From positions 1,860,001 to 1,924,000 of the forward strand of contig NZ_CP023202.1 of assembly GCF_000220705.2 (NCBI RefSeq): a stretch of DNA of 64,000 nucleotides. Reading direction: 5' to 3'. The notes beneath the pieces were generated by a model. The model saw only the letters and a program-made list of their open reading frames with translations. It had not been told where the DNA came from and did not search any database. Position 1 is the stretch's first letter. Each line of letters opens with the position of its first letter. Both the position numbers and the translations under genes were made by a program. Shown here in pieces: positions 42,207 to 50,492 of the stretch. The DNA comes from Streptomyces xinghaiensis S187. GTDB taxonomy: Bacteria; Actinomycetota; Actinomycetes; Streptomycetales; Streptomycetaceae.

Positions 42207-43400
42207 ATGGACCTGTCGGACGTGGCGGCCGTGCTTCGGGCACGGGTCCCGGAGCTCGGTGAGCAGATGGCGCTGCGCATCCGCTCGCAGATCGACGCCT
42301 ACAAGGACGAGTCGCTGACCCCCTTCGACTCGCTGCGCGCATCGTGCACGGCCAACGTCGACCTGGTCCTGAACCACCTCCGCGGTACGGACGCCCCGGA
42401 CCCGGACCCGAGCCCGTCCCGTGAGACCGGCCGGATCCGCGCCGAACAGGGCATGCCGCTGGCGGACACCCTGCACGCCTACCGGATCGGCTTCGAGTTC
42501 CTGTGGTCGGAGATCCTCGCGGAGGCACGGACCCGCCCCGAAGTCCCGGACGCCGAGCTGGTGTCGCGGTCGGCGGAGATCTGGGCGCTGTTCGGCCTGT
42601 ACGCCCAGACGGTCGCGGCGGCCCACCGGGAGGCCACCACCGAACTGACCTCGCAGCGGCAGGCCCGGCGCTCGGCACTGGCGGAGGCGCTGTTCACCGG
42701 CGTCATCGCCGACCTCACCACCCTGCGGGACGCCGCCCGCGAGCTCGGCCTGCCCGAGCGCGGGCCCTACGCGGTCGCCGCGGCGGTGGCCGAAGCGCCC
42801 GGCGAGGAACCGCTGACGGGCATCGAGAGCGCGCTGCGCCAGGCCCGGCTCCCGTCGACCTGGCCGCTGCTGCCCGACCAGCAGATCGGGCTGGTCGCCC
42901 TGCCCGCACCGGCCGCGGAAGGCGTCTTCCTGCGCGTCCTGAACGGCGCCCGGGGCGCCCGCGTGGGCGTGAGCCCTTGCTTCGACTCGCTGCGGGACGC
43001 GCCACAGGCCCTGCGCTTCGCACGGCTGGCCCTGGCCGGCCTGCGGCACACCGGCCCCGGTGTCGCGCGGTTCGACGACGACCCGCTGGCCATGGTCGTC
43101 GCCGCCGCACCGGCGGAGGCGGGCCACCTGATGGAGGTGGTCCTGCGGCCCCTGCTCGACCTCCCGGCCGCGGAGCGCGCCCGCCTCCTGGAGACCCTGG
43201 AGCACTGGTTCGCCACCTCCGGCTCCGCCAGGGAGGTGGCCGGGCGGCTCTTCGTCCACCCCAACACCGTCCGCTACCGGCTGCGCCGCATCGAGGAGCT
43301 GACGGGCCGCTCCCTCTCCGACCCGCGGGCGGCGGCGCACATCGGCGCGGCGCTCCTGGCGGTCCGCACCTCCGAAGCCGGGCGCTCATCCCGCGGGTGA
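42207..43400 (+). CDS. PucR-family transcriptional regulator
   Basis: This 397-residue regulator has an N-terminal helical domain (about 1-150, VPELGEQMALRIRSQIDAYK), a middle CdaR/GGDEF-like segment (about 165-270) and a C-terminal HTH_30 domain (ATSGSAREVAGRLFVHPNTV followed by RYRLRRIEELTGR). Divergent orientation and the palindrome between the genes suggest it controls the acyl-CoA ligase and itself. The effector is unknown. Confidence 0.88.
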   Translation: MDLSDVAAVLRARVPELGEQMALRIRSQIDAYKDESLTPFDSLRASCTANVDLVLNHLRGTDAPDPDPSPSRETGRIRAEQGMPLADTLHAYRIGFEFLWSEILAEARTRPEVPDAELVSRSAEIWALFGLYAQTVAAAHREATTELTSQRQARRSALAEALFTGVIADLTTLRDAARELGLPERGPYAVAAAVAEAPGEEPLTGIESALRQARLPSTWPLLPDQQIGLVALPAPAAEGVFLRVLNGARGARVGVSPCFDSLRDAPQALRFARLALAGLRHTGPGVARFDDDPLAMVVAAAPAEAGHLMEVVLRPLLDLPAAERARLLETLEHWFATSGSAREVAGRLFVHPNTVRYRLRRIEELTGRSLSDPRAAAHIGAALLAVRTSEAGRSSRG

Positions 43401-43479
43401 GCCACGGTCCGGGCCCGGTGACGGCGGCGCGGGGGCGCGGGAACGGCTCACGCCGCTGCCGGCGGGGGAACGGGGAGAC

Positions 43480-43512
43480 GGCGCGTCCCGCCGTGGGGTG
43501 ACGGGGCGCGCC
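43480..43512. terminator. Hairpin between convergent PucR-type gene and GH12 gene
   Basis: Arms GGCGCGTCCCG (43480-43490) and CGGGGCGCGCC (43502-43512) pair over 11 bases, with one mismatch that becomes G-U in plus-strand RNA. It lies between the stops at 43400 and 43526. Confidence 0.5.
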
Positions 43513-43525
43513 GCCGGGCCGTCGC

Positions 43526-44251
43526 TCAGCTCGACGAGACGCCGAAACTGTTGGTGCGGAAGTCCAGGCCGCCGGCCGAGGAGGTGATCTCGTAGCCGAA
43601 CTGGACGTCACCGATGGTCTCGTCGCCGATCCAGCCCTTGGTGTTCCTCAGCCAGTCGAGGACCGGCTTGATGTTCACCGTGCCGGCGGTCGAGTTGGAG
43701 GAGCGGATGAACGTGTAGACGGCGTTGTGGCCGTTGTCGCCCCGGTACACCGACCAGCTGTGGCCGCCCAGCGAGACGTCGCCCTGGTGGGAGCCGAGGG
43801 GGCCGACGGGGCCCGTCCGGTTGACCCAGAGCATGATCTCGTGGTCGTAGTCGGTGTCCCAGATGTCATAACTCGTGTTGTAGGCGCCGGAGTTCGGGAC
43901 CGTGACGTTGTAGTGGCTGGTCAGCGTGGTGATCTGGCTGATCGGCCTGTTCACGACCTTCTTGGCGTTGGGGTAGGACTTGATGCCGCCGGTGTTCGGG
44001 TGGTCCGCCCAGACGCCCCAGTCGCTGTACGAGTTGGCCCAGATGGTCTGCGGGCCGGTGCCGGAGCCCCAGATGTTGTTGTAGAGGGTGTAGCCGCCGT
44101 TGGACCAGGTACCCCACTGCTCGGAGGAGGACCAGACGGCGGCGTGGGCGGGCGCGGAGGCCAGGGTGGTCAGGCCGGCCAACGCGGCCGCGGCGGGGAG
44201 GACGGTGCGGAGCAGCGTCCTGCGGGGGATGCGGGGGGAGGTGGGTCGCAC
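43526..44251 (-). CDS. Secreted GH12 endo-beta-glucanase / xyloglucanase
   Basis: This 241-residue protein has a twin-arginine-like signal (PRRTLLRTVLPAAAALAG) with likely cleavage after Ala37 (SAPAHA|AVWSS). The mature part is a single GH12 domain: nucleophile Glu138 in YDHEIMLWVN and acid/base Glu221 in FGYEITSS, with WSVYRGDNG between. GH12 enzymes cut internal beta-1,4-glucan or xyloglucan bonds. No carbohydrate-binding module is attached. It is the last gene of the importer operon, 13 bases after GH42, and would supply the oligosaccharides that the importer takes up. Confidence 0.93.
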   Translation of the reverse strand: MRPTSPRIPRRTLLRTVLPAAAALAGLTTLASAPAHAAVWSSSEQWGTWSNGGYTLYNNIWGSGTGPQTIWANSYSDWGVWADHPNTGGIKSYPNAKKVVNRPISQITTLTSHYNVTVPNSGAYNTSYDIWDTDYDHEIMLWVNRTGPVGPLGSHQGDVSLGGHSWSVYRGDNGHNAVYTFIRSSNSTAGTVNIKPVLDWLRNTKGWIGDETIGDVQFGYEITSSAGGLDFRTNSFGVSSS

Positions 44252-44264
44252 GGGATGTCTCCTT

Positions 44265-46361
44265 CTACGGGGGTGGGGGTTCGGGAGCGTGCGGTGCGTG
44301 CGGTGCTCCGGTCCGCCGTGCCCCGGTGCGCAGCGCGGCGGCGCCGTGGCGGTCGAGGCGGACGGCGGCGGTGTGGTCCCGCCCGGTCAGTACGTCGGTG
44401 GCCGGGGCGGGGAGCGGGACCACGGCCGGGGCGCCGCTGTGGTTGAGGAGGAAGAGCAGGTCGCCGCGGCGGACCGCCTCCACGCCGGCGGGGAGTCCGG
44501 GGAGCGCGGGCCGCAGCCCGGCGGCATCGGCGGCGTGCGCCAGCAGGGCGCGCAGGGCCGGGGGTTCGGGCAGGGTGGAGACGTACCAGGCGGTGCCGGC
44601 GCCGTGGCGGTGGCGGGTGACGGCCGGGCCGCCGTCCAGCTCGCCGCCCCGGAGAACGGCGACGGGCTCGGCTCCGGCGAGTTCGAGGTCCTCGGACCAG
44701 AGGGTTCCGGTGAAGGTGCCCGGCAGACCGCTCGCGGCGGCGACGGTGGCGAGCGTAACCGTCTCGTCCTCGGCCAGCGGCCACCACTCGTGCACGGTGG
44801 CGATCCCCAGCAGCTCGCGCAACCGGGCGTCGACGCCGCCGGGGCGGACCCGGTCGTCGCCGTCGGTGACGCCGGTGAAGAAGCCGCAGACCAGGGTCCC
44901 GCCGCCGCGCACGTAGGCGGTGAGGTTGCGCAGCGAGTCGTCGGTGAGCAGGTGGAGGTGCGGGACGGCGACGAGGCGGTAGCGGCCGAGGTCCGCGGTG
45001 GGGCGGGCGAAGTCGGCGGTGATCCCCGCCTCCCACAGCGCCCGGTGCCAGGCGCGCAGCAGGCCGTCGTGGGTGACGAGGGCGGAGGGGCGCCCCTCGC
45101 CCTGGGCCGACCACCAGGCGTCCCAGTCGTGCAGGACCGCCGCCCCGGCCGGCACCGGCCGGCCCGCCACCTCGCCGCCCAGGGAGGCCAGTTCGGCGCC
45201 GAGTTCGCGCACCTGTTGGAAGGTCCGGCTGTGCTCGCCCGCGTGCGGCAGCATCGCGGAGTGGAACTTCTCGCTGCCCTGCCGGGACTGCCGCCACTGG
45301 AAGAAGCAGACGGCGTCGGCCCCGCGCGCCACGGCCTGCAGGGACCACAGGCGCATCAGCCCGCGCGGCTTCGGCCGGTTGACGGGCCGCCAGTTCACGG
45401 CGCCCGCGGCCTGCTCCATCAGCATCCAGGGGCCGTCGGCCTGCGAGCGGGTGAGGTCCTGGACGAGGGCGTTCTCCGCTCCGCCGTGCGGGTCGGCGGG
45501 GTCGGGGTAGATGTCGGCGGAGACGACGTCCTCCCCGGCCGCCCAGGCCCAGCCATCCACGCCCGCGAAGAACGGCATGAAGTTGGTGGTGACGGGGGTG
45601 TCCGGGTCGTGTGCGCGCAGGATGTCGCGTTCGGCGGTGAAGCACTCCAGCAGCGCGTCGCTGGTGAAGCGGCGGAAGTCGAGCGCATGCGCGGGGTTGA
45701 CGAGGTACTGGGCGCGGCGCGGCGGGATCAGCTCGTCCCAGCTGCCATAGGCCTGGCTCCAGAAGGCGGCGCCCCAGGCTTCGTTGAGCGCGTCGAGGGT
45801 GCCGTAACGGTGGCGCAGCCAGCGGCGGAAGTGGCGGGCGGTGGCGTCGCACCAGCAGGGGGTGGCGTACTCATTGCCGACGTGCCACAGGCGCAGCGCG
45901 GGGTGGCCGGTGTAGCGGGCGGCGAGGTCCCCGGTGAGCGCGGCGGCGTGGTCGCGGTAGACGGCGGAGGAGGCGCAGAAGTGGTTGCGCGAGCCGTACC
46001 AGACGACTGAGCCCGCGGGGTCGCGCGGCAGGGTCCCGGGGTGCCGGGCGCCGAGCCAGGGCGGGGGCGAGGCGGTGGGCGTGGCGAGGCAGACGCCGAT
46101 GCCGGCGCCGTCCAGCAGCCCGAGGACGGTGTCCAGCCAGCCGAAGTCCCGTGCGCCGGGCTCGGGTTCGATGCGCGCCCAGGAGAAGACGCCGACGGTG
46201 ACGAGGGTGACCCCGGCCGCGCGCATCAGCCGGACGTCCTCGGGCCAGGTCTCCTCGGGCCACTGCTCGGGGTTGTAGTCGCCGCCGTAGAGGACCCGGC
46301 CGCGGACCGCGTCCGCGAGGCGGAGGCGGCCGGGCGTCCCGGGTCCCGCGGAGTGCGGCAT
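44265..46361 (-). CDS. GH42 beta-galactosidase
   Basis: This 698-residue intracellular enzyme has a TIM barrel starting VLYGGDYNPEQWPEETWPED, with acid/base Glu164 in LWHVGNEYATPCWC and nucleophile Glu316 in MLMEQAAGAVNW. The trimerisation domain (PVPAGAAVLHDWDAWW on) and a small C-terminal sandwich follow. Cys129, Cys169 and Cys171 are in the region of the zinc site found in some family members. GH42 enzymes release beta-galactose, some also alpha-L-arabinopyranose. ATG 46359-46361 has GGAAGG about ten bases upstream. It is the fourth gene of the operon, 131 bases after the second permease. Confidence 0.94.
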   Translation of the reverse strand: MPHSAGPGTPGRLRLADAVRGRVLYGGDYNPEQWPEETWPEDVRLMRAAGVTLVTVGVFSWARIEPEPGARDFGWLDTVLGLLDGAGIGVCLATPTASPPPWLGARHPGTLPRDPAGSVVWYGSRNHFCASSAVYRDHAAALTGDLAARYTGHPALRLWHVGNEYATPCWCDATARHFRRWLRHRYGTLDALNEAWGAAFWSQAYGSWDELIPPRRAQYLVNPAHALDFRRFTSDALLECFTAERDILRAHDPDTPVTTNFMPFFAGVDGWAWAAGEDVVSADIYPDPADPHGGAENALVQDLTRSQADGPWMLMEQAAGAVNWRPVNRPKPRGLMRLWSLQAVARGADAVCFFQWRQSRQGSEKFHSAMLPHAGEHSRTFQQVRELGAELASLGGEVAGRPVPAGAAVLHDWDAWWSAQGEGRPSALVTHDGLLRAWHRALWEAGITADFARPTADLGRYRLVAVPHLHLLTDDSLRNLTAYVRGGGTLVCGFFTGVTDGDDRVRPGGVDARLRELLGIATVHEWWPLAEDETVTLATVAAASGLPGTFTGTLWSEDLELAGAEPVAVLRGGELDGGPAVTRHRHGAGTAWYVSTLPEPPALRALLAHAADAAGLRPALPGLPAGVEAVRRGDLLFLLNHSGAPAVVPLPAPATDVLTGRDHTAAVRLDRHGAAALRTGARRTGAPHAPHAPEPPPP

Positions 46362-46492
46362 GGCCTGAGACCTTCCGTGCGGAGGACAGAGGAGAGAGGA
46401 CAGTGGAGCGGTCGTACGGCCGCCGTGCGGTGGCGGTAGGACGGCGGGCGCGGGCCGCGACCCGGCCCCGGCGAGGGGGGACCGGAGCCGGG

Positions 46493-47461
46493 TCAGCCCT
46501 TGATGGCGCCCGTGAGCATCCCCTTGGTGAAGTGCTTCTGCACGAAGGGGTAGACGGCCACCACCGGGATCAGCGCCAGGACCATGACCGCCATCTGCAC
46601 GGCCAGTCCCGGGACCTGCTGGGTGGCGATCATCTGGGACATGCCCTGCGGCGCCTCCTGCTTGATGACGAGCTGCCGCAGGATCATCTGGAGCGGCCAT
46701 TTCCCGGCGTCGTTGAGGTAGATCATCGCGTTGAACCACTGGCTCCAGTAGCCGACCGCGTAGAAGAGCGAGATGACGGCGATGACGGCCTTGGACAGCG
46801 GCATCACGATGCGCAGCAGGATGCGCCACTCCCCCGCGCCGTCGATCCGGGCGCTGTCGATGAGCTCCGGCGCGGTGTTCATGAAGAAGGCCCGCAGGAC
46901 GAGGATGTTGAAGACCGAGACGGCGCTCGGCAGGATCATCGCCCAGTAGCTGTCCTGCAGGCCGATGCCGGTGACCAGCAGATACGTGGGGATGAGGCCG
47001 GCGCTGAAGAACATGGTGACCAGCAGGGTCATCAGGATCGGCCGGTGCAGCAGGGATCCGGGCCGGGAGAGCCCGTAGGCGCAGAGGATGGAGACGGCCA
47101 TGCTGATGGCGGTGCCCACCAGGGTGACCAGCAGGCTGATGACCGTGGCGCGGGTGACCGTCCCGCCGCTCAGCAGCTCCTGGTAGGCCCGGAAGGTGAT
47201 GGTCTTCGGGACGATCACCAGCCCGCCGGCCTCGGTGATGGTCTTCTGGTCGGAGAGGCTGGTGACGACGACCACCCAGAGCGGGCCGAGGATCGCCGCG
47301 CAGACGGTGACGAGGGCGACGCCCTTCAGGCCCTGCCCGGCCGGCCCGGGCTCCTCCTCCCACACGGGCCGTCCGCCGCGCCGGTCCGGCCTCGGAGCCG
47401 TCGGGGCGGACGGCGGGTCCGGTGGTGCGGTGGCCGTCCGCAGCGGTGCCGTGGCGCTCAT
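46493..47461 (-). CDS. Carbohydrate ABC transporter permease (YtcP/MalG type)
   Basis: This 322-residue inner-membrane permease has six predicted helices after a Pro-rich cytoplasmic N-terminus, and the EAA coupling loop (MNTAPELIDSARIDGAGEWR) through which the ATPase docks. It ends YPFVQKHFTKGMLTGAIKG, typical of YtcP-like permeases for complex oligosaccharides. Its ATG overlaps the upstream permease stop by four bases. Confidence 0.94.
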   Translation of the reverse strand: MSATAPLRTATAPPDPPSAPTAPRPDRRGGRPVWEEEPGPAGQGLKGVALVTVCAAILGPLWVVVVTSLSDQKTITEAGGLVIVPKTITFRAYQELLSGGTVTRATVISLLVTLVGTAISMAVSILCAYGLSRPGSLLHRPILMTLLVTMFFSAGLIPTYLLVTGIGLQDSYWAMILPSAVSVFNILVLRAFFMNTAPELIDSARIDGAGEWRILLRIVMPLSKAVIAVISLFYAVGYWSQWFNAMIYLNDAGKWPLQMILRQLVIKQEAPQGMSQMIATQQVPGLAVQMAVMVLALIPVVAVYPFVQKHFTKGMLTGAIKG

Positions 47462-48471
47462 TTCCGGTACACCCCCTGTTCGCCCAGCAGATGGGCGACC
47501 TTGTTGGCCAGCAGGACCAGGACCAGGCTGAAGACTCCCTTGACCAGGCCGCCCGCCGCGGCGACGCCGTAGTCGCCGTTGGCTATGCCGACCCACCACA
47601 CGTAGGTGTCGAACACCTCCGAGGCACCCGGTCCGACCGCGTCCCGCTGGAGCAGGATCTGTTCGAAGCCGACGGTCAGCGCGTCGCCGACGCGCAGCAC
47701 CAGCAGCAGCGCGATGACGGGCCGCAGCGCGGGCAGCGTGACGTGCCACATGCGGCGCCACCGTCCGGCGCCGTCGGCGGCCGCGGCCTCGTACAGGTCC
47801 TGGTTGACGGCGGACAGCGCGGCGAGGAAGACGATGACGCCCCAGCCCGCGTCCTTCCACACCAGCTGCGCGGTGACCAGGAACTTGAAGACGCCCGGGT
47901 CGGTCATCAGATCGAAGCCTTCGTAGCCGCGGGCGCGCAGCAGCTGGGAGATCAGCCCGGCGCCGCCCAGCATCTGCTGGAAGACGGTGATGACCAGCAC
48001 CCAGGAGAAGAAGTGCGGGAGGTAGAGCACGCTCTGCACGACGGCCCGGACGCGCTCGCTCATGAGGCTGTTGAGGAGCAGCGCCAGTGCGATGGGGACC
48101 GGGAAGAACAGGGTGAGCTGGAGGAAGGTGATGGCGAGCGTGTTGACGCCGGCGTCCCAGAAGCGGCTGTCGGACAGCAGCAGGGAGAAGTTCTCCCAGC
48201 CGGTCCACGGGCTGTCCCACAGCCCGGAGAGATACGGGTCGTAGTCCTTGAAGGCGACCGTGGTCCAGATCAGCGGGACATAGACGAACAGCACCAGCAG
48301 GCCGACCGCCGGGAGCGCCATCAGCAGCAGGGACCGGTCGCGGCGCAGCCGGTACCAGCGGCGGGAGGCGGCCGCGGGCCGGGGCGCGCCCGGACGGCCG
48401 CCCCGTCCGTCGTCCGGAGCGGTGGTGCCGGCGGGCGCCCCCGTGGCCCGGGGGCGCACGGCGCTGCTCAC
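47458..48471 (-). CDS. Carbohydrate ABC transporter permease (LplB/MalF type)
   Basis: This 337-residue permease has a charged N-terminus, six helices and an EAA loop (NQDLYEAAAADGAGRWRRM). The sequence LLMALPAVGLLVLFVYVPLI and the extracellular IWTTVAFKDYDPYLSG region place it in the LplB-type oligosaccharide permeases. It starts at GTG, overlapping the solute-binding-protein stop by four bases (GTGA), and pairs with the permease downstream. No ATPase gene is present in the operon, so a shared MsiK-type ATPase is probably used. Confidence 0.94.
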   Translation of the reverse strand: MSSAVRPRATGAPAGTTAPDDGRGGRPGAPRPAAASRRWYRLRRDRSLLLMALPAVGLLVLFVYVPLIWTTVAFKDYDPYLSGLWDSPWTGWENFSLLLSDSRFWDAGVNTLAITFLQLTLFFPVPIALALLLNSLMSERVRAVVQSVLYLPHFFSWVLVITVFQQMLGGAGLISQLLRARGYEGFDLMTDPGVFKFLVTAQLVWKDAGWGVIVFLAALSAVNQDLYEAAAADGAGRWRRMWHVTLPALRPVIALLLVLRVGDALTVGFEQILLQRDAVGPGASEVFDTYVWWVGIANGDYGVAAAGGLVKGVFSLVLVLLANKVAHLLGEQGVYRK

Positions 48472-50162
48472 ACTCCGCTGCCGTTCTTCTCCAGCAGCTC
48501 CGCGTACCAGTCGCGCAGCTTGTCGCCCCCGCCCTTGCGCCAGTCGGTGACGGCCCGCTGCGCGTCGCGCAGCGACTTGCGGCCGCGGACCACGTCCTTG
48601 GCGAGGTCCTCGAACGGCGTGTAGAGGGAGGCGTACCGGGTGGGCTCCTGGATCTGCATGCCGTAGAAGAGCGGCTTGCGCATGTGGGCGCCCATCCGCT
48701 GCATCCAGCCGCAGTAGTCCTTCACCACCTGGGGATGGTCGGGGTAGGCGACGGATGCCTCGGCGGAGACGATGAAGCGGTAGGTGTCCATGACCTCCTT
48801 GACACCCTTCTCCGTCTTCACCGGCACCCCGTCCTTCAGCGTGTAGTGCTCGCCCTCGGTGCCGTAGTCGACGAGCCGCTGCTCACGCGTGCCGTAGGGC
48901 GCGGCGATGAAGTCGGCGAGGGCGAGGCACTCCTCGATCCGCTCCTTCGGCAGCTCCTTGTTGAGGAAGGACCAGAGGCTGGCGGGGGCGCCCTGGTAGA
49001 GGACGGGGTCGCCGCCGCCCGGGCCGAAGAAGTCCATGCCCTGGATGCGGAAGTCCGGGTTGGCGGAGGCCTGTTCGAAGGTGAGGCCGTACCACTTGGC
49101 GTCGCCGTCGTTCATCATCAGCGACTGCCCGGAGGTGAAGCGGGTGGCCGCGTCGTTGGCCTTGCCGGCGACGGCGTCCGGGTGGACGACCCCGGCGGCG
49201 TAGAGTTTCCGCGTCCACTCCAGGGCTTCGAGCCAGGCGTCCGTCTCGACCTTGTGGACCAGCTTGCCGTCCCGCTCGGTCCAGTAGTACGGCTTCTCGG
49301 GCGGGCAGCCGAAGATGATCTGGGCGGACCACCACATGTCCTCGCAGGCCCACCGCTTGCTCGCGGGGCGGGTGATCTCCTTGGCGAGGGCGAGGAACGC
49401 GTCCGGGCCGTCCGGGACCTCCCAGCCCTCCTTCTCGAAGAGGTCCTGCCGGTAGAAGGGGACGACGCCGCCGAGCGGGCGCGCGGGCATCGGCAGGCCG
49501 CGCAGCTTCCCGCCGAAGACGGACATCTGCCAGGCGGCGGTGGGGATGGCGGCGAGGTTGGGGTACTTCTTCACCTTGTCGCCGGAGAGATACGGGCCGA
49601 GGTCGGCGAACTTGGCGCTGATCGCGCCGTGGATGCGGCCCTGCATCTCCCACTGCGGTATGCAGACGATGTCGGCGATGCCGTCGGAGGCGAGAACGGC
49701 GCTCAGCTTCTCGCCGTAGGTGTTGCCGTCCTGGGTCTGCCAGCGGATCTCGGCGCCGAGCGCCTTGTTGACGGCCCGGTAGTAGGCGGCATCCTTCGCG
49801 GGCGGGGTGCCCCAGAGCGGGGTGAAGGCGGTGTAGGTGCCGCCGCTGCCCGGCTTGCCGCGGACGGAGACCGCGAGGTCCCCGGGCTCGGGGGCCCGGG
49901 TGAAGCCGGGGCTGGAGCCGTTGCGGCTGGGGATGTCCGGGTCGCTCGCCCGGGAGGCCACATGGGCGGGCAGCAGGTCCTTGAGCTCCTTGCCGCTGGT
50001 CGTACCGCCCCGGTTGGTGCTCTCGCCCGAGGAGCAGCCGCTGAGCAGGGGCGCGCCGCCGGCCACGGCCGCGGTGACGGCGGCCGCTCCGGCGAGGAAC
50101 GTCCGTCTGCTGTGCGGGCTGGGGCGGCCGGAAGCGTGGTCCGGGCCCTGGAAGTTCGGCAT
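48468..50162 (-). CDS. Extracellular sugar-binding lipoprotein of the ABC importer
   Basis: This 564-residue family 1 solute-binding protein has a twin-arginine signal (HSRRTFLAGAAAVTAAV) and a lipobox with Cys43 (APLLSGCSSG). It belongs to the large LipO-like binding proteins that pair with LplB/YtcP permeases and bind complex oligosaccharides. Trp-rich segments (WACEDMWWSAQIIFG, YYWTERDGK) are typical of carbohydrate stacking. ATG 50160-50162 follows GAAGGG by nine bases. It is the first gene of the operon running to GH12, with a promoter at 50239-50267 and an operator at the start of transcription. Confidence 0.94.
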   Translation of the reverse strand: MPNFQGPDHASGRPSPHSRRTFLAGAAAVTAAVAGGAPLLSGCSSGESTNRGGTTSGKELKDLLPAHVASRASDPDIPSRNGSSPGFTRAPEPGDLAVSVRGKPGSGGTYTAFTPLWGTPPAKDAAYYRAVNKALGAEIRWQTQDGNTYGEKLSAVLASDGIADIVCIPQWEMQGRIHGAISAKFADLGPYLSGDKVKKYPNLAAIPTAAWQMSVFGGKLRGLPMPARPLGGVVPFYRQDLFEKEGWEVPDGPDAFLALAKEITRPASKRWACEDMWWSAQIIFGCPPEKPYYWTERDGKLVHKVETDAWLEALEWTRKLYAAGVVHPDAVAGKANDAATRFTSGQSLMMNDGDAKWYGLTFEQASANPDFRIQGMDFFGPGGGDPVLYQGAPASLWSFLNKELPKERIEECLALADFIAAPYGTREQRLVDYGTEGEHYTLKDGVPVKTEKGVKEVMDTYRFIVSAEASVAYPDHPQVVKDYCGWMQRMGAHMRKPLFYGMQIQEPTRYASLYTPFEDLAKDVVRGRKSLRDAQRAVTDWRKGGGDKLRDWYAELLEKNGSGV

Positions 50163-50216
50163 TGCGTCAACCCTTCGTGGCGTAACCGCCGCACGACCGG
50201 TCCCTTGGCCGAGTGG

Positions 50217-50230
50217 TCGAAGCGCTTCGA
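50217..50230. promoter_or_regulatory. LacI-type operator, site C
   Basis: TCGAAGCGCTTCGA is a perfect 14-bp palindrome lying from 9 bases past the -10 of the importer promoter, so it covers the start of the transcript. A bound repressor there would block initiation or clearance. Confidence 0.85.
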
Positions 50231-50238
50231 TGGCGCCG

Positions 50239-50267
50239 AGGTTAGGTGCGGGGGTGTGGTCACGCAA
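50239..50267 (-). promoter_or_regulatory. Promoter of the importer/GH42/GH12 operon
   Basis: On the minus strand TTGCGT (50262-50267) and TAACCT (50239-50244) are separated by exactly 17 bases, a good vegetative promoter. The operator TCGAAGCGCTTCGA follows directly. Confidence 0.75.
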
Positions 50268-50349
50268 GAGCCGTCGCAAAAATGCTCGCGCCAGCGGGAG
50301 TTGACGGCTCGTGCGCCCCAAGCAGCCCAGAGCGCCGGTGTTTTACGTC

Positions 50350-50378
50350 TTGACACGGCCGGTCCCGCGGCGCAGCAT
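50350..50378 (+). promoter_or_regulatory. Promoter of the GH3 gene
   Basis: A consensus -35 TTGACA (50350-50355) is followed after 17 bases by CAGCAT (50373-50378), a weak -10 that abuts operator D. The TTGACA match is strong; the -10 is uncertain. Confidence 0.6.
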
Positions 50379-50391
50379 CGAAGCGCTTCGA
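50378..50391. promoter_or_regulatory. LacI-type operator, site D
   Basis: TCGAAGCGCTTCGA, identical to site C, starts at the end of the predicted -10 of the GH3 promoter. It is the fourth copy in the window. Confidence 0.85.
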
Positions 50392-50492
50392 ATGCCGTAA
50401 GCCGCAGACCCGCTCCGCCTGTGGTGCGCCCCCGCTCCGCACTCCGCCGCCTCGGACGTCTTCGGGGCACACCGGCCGCGAGGAGACCGTCC

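Noticed and set aside
46529..46538. GAAGTGCTTC, a near match to the LacI-type operator core
   Set aside because: It has a central mismatch and lies at the 3' end of a permease coding sequence, not near a promoter.
48684..50492. Possible N-terminal extension of the GH3 gene across the divergent binding-protein gene
   Set aside because: It would run antisense through a conserved lipoprotein gene and the promoter/operator region; GTG 50493 has a good ribosome-binding site.
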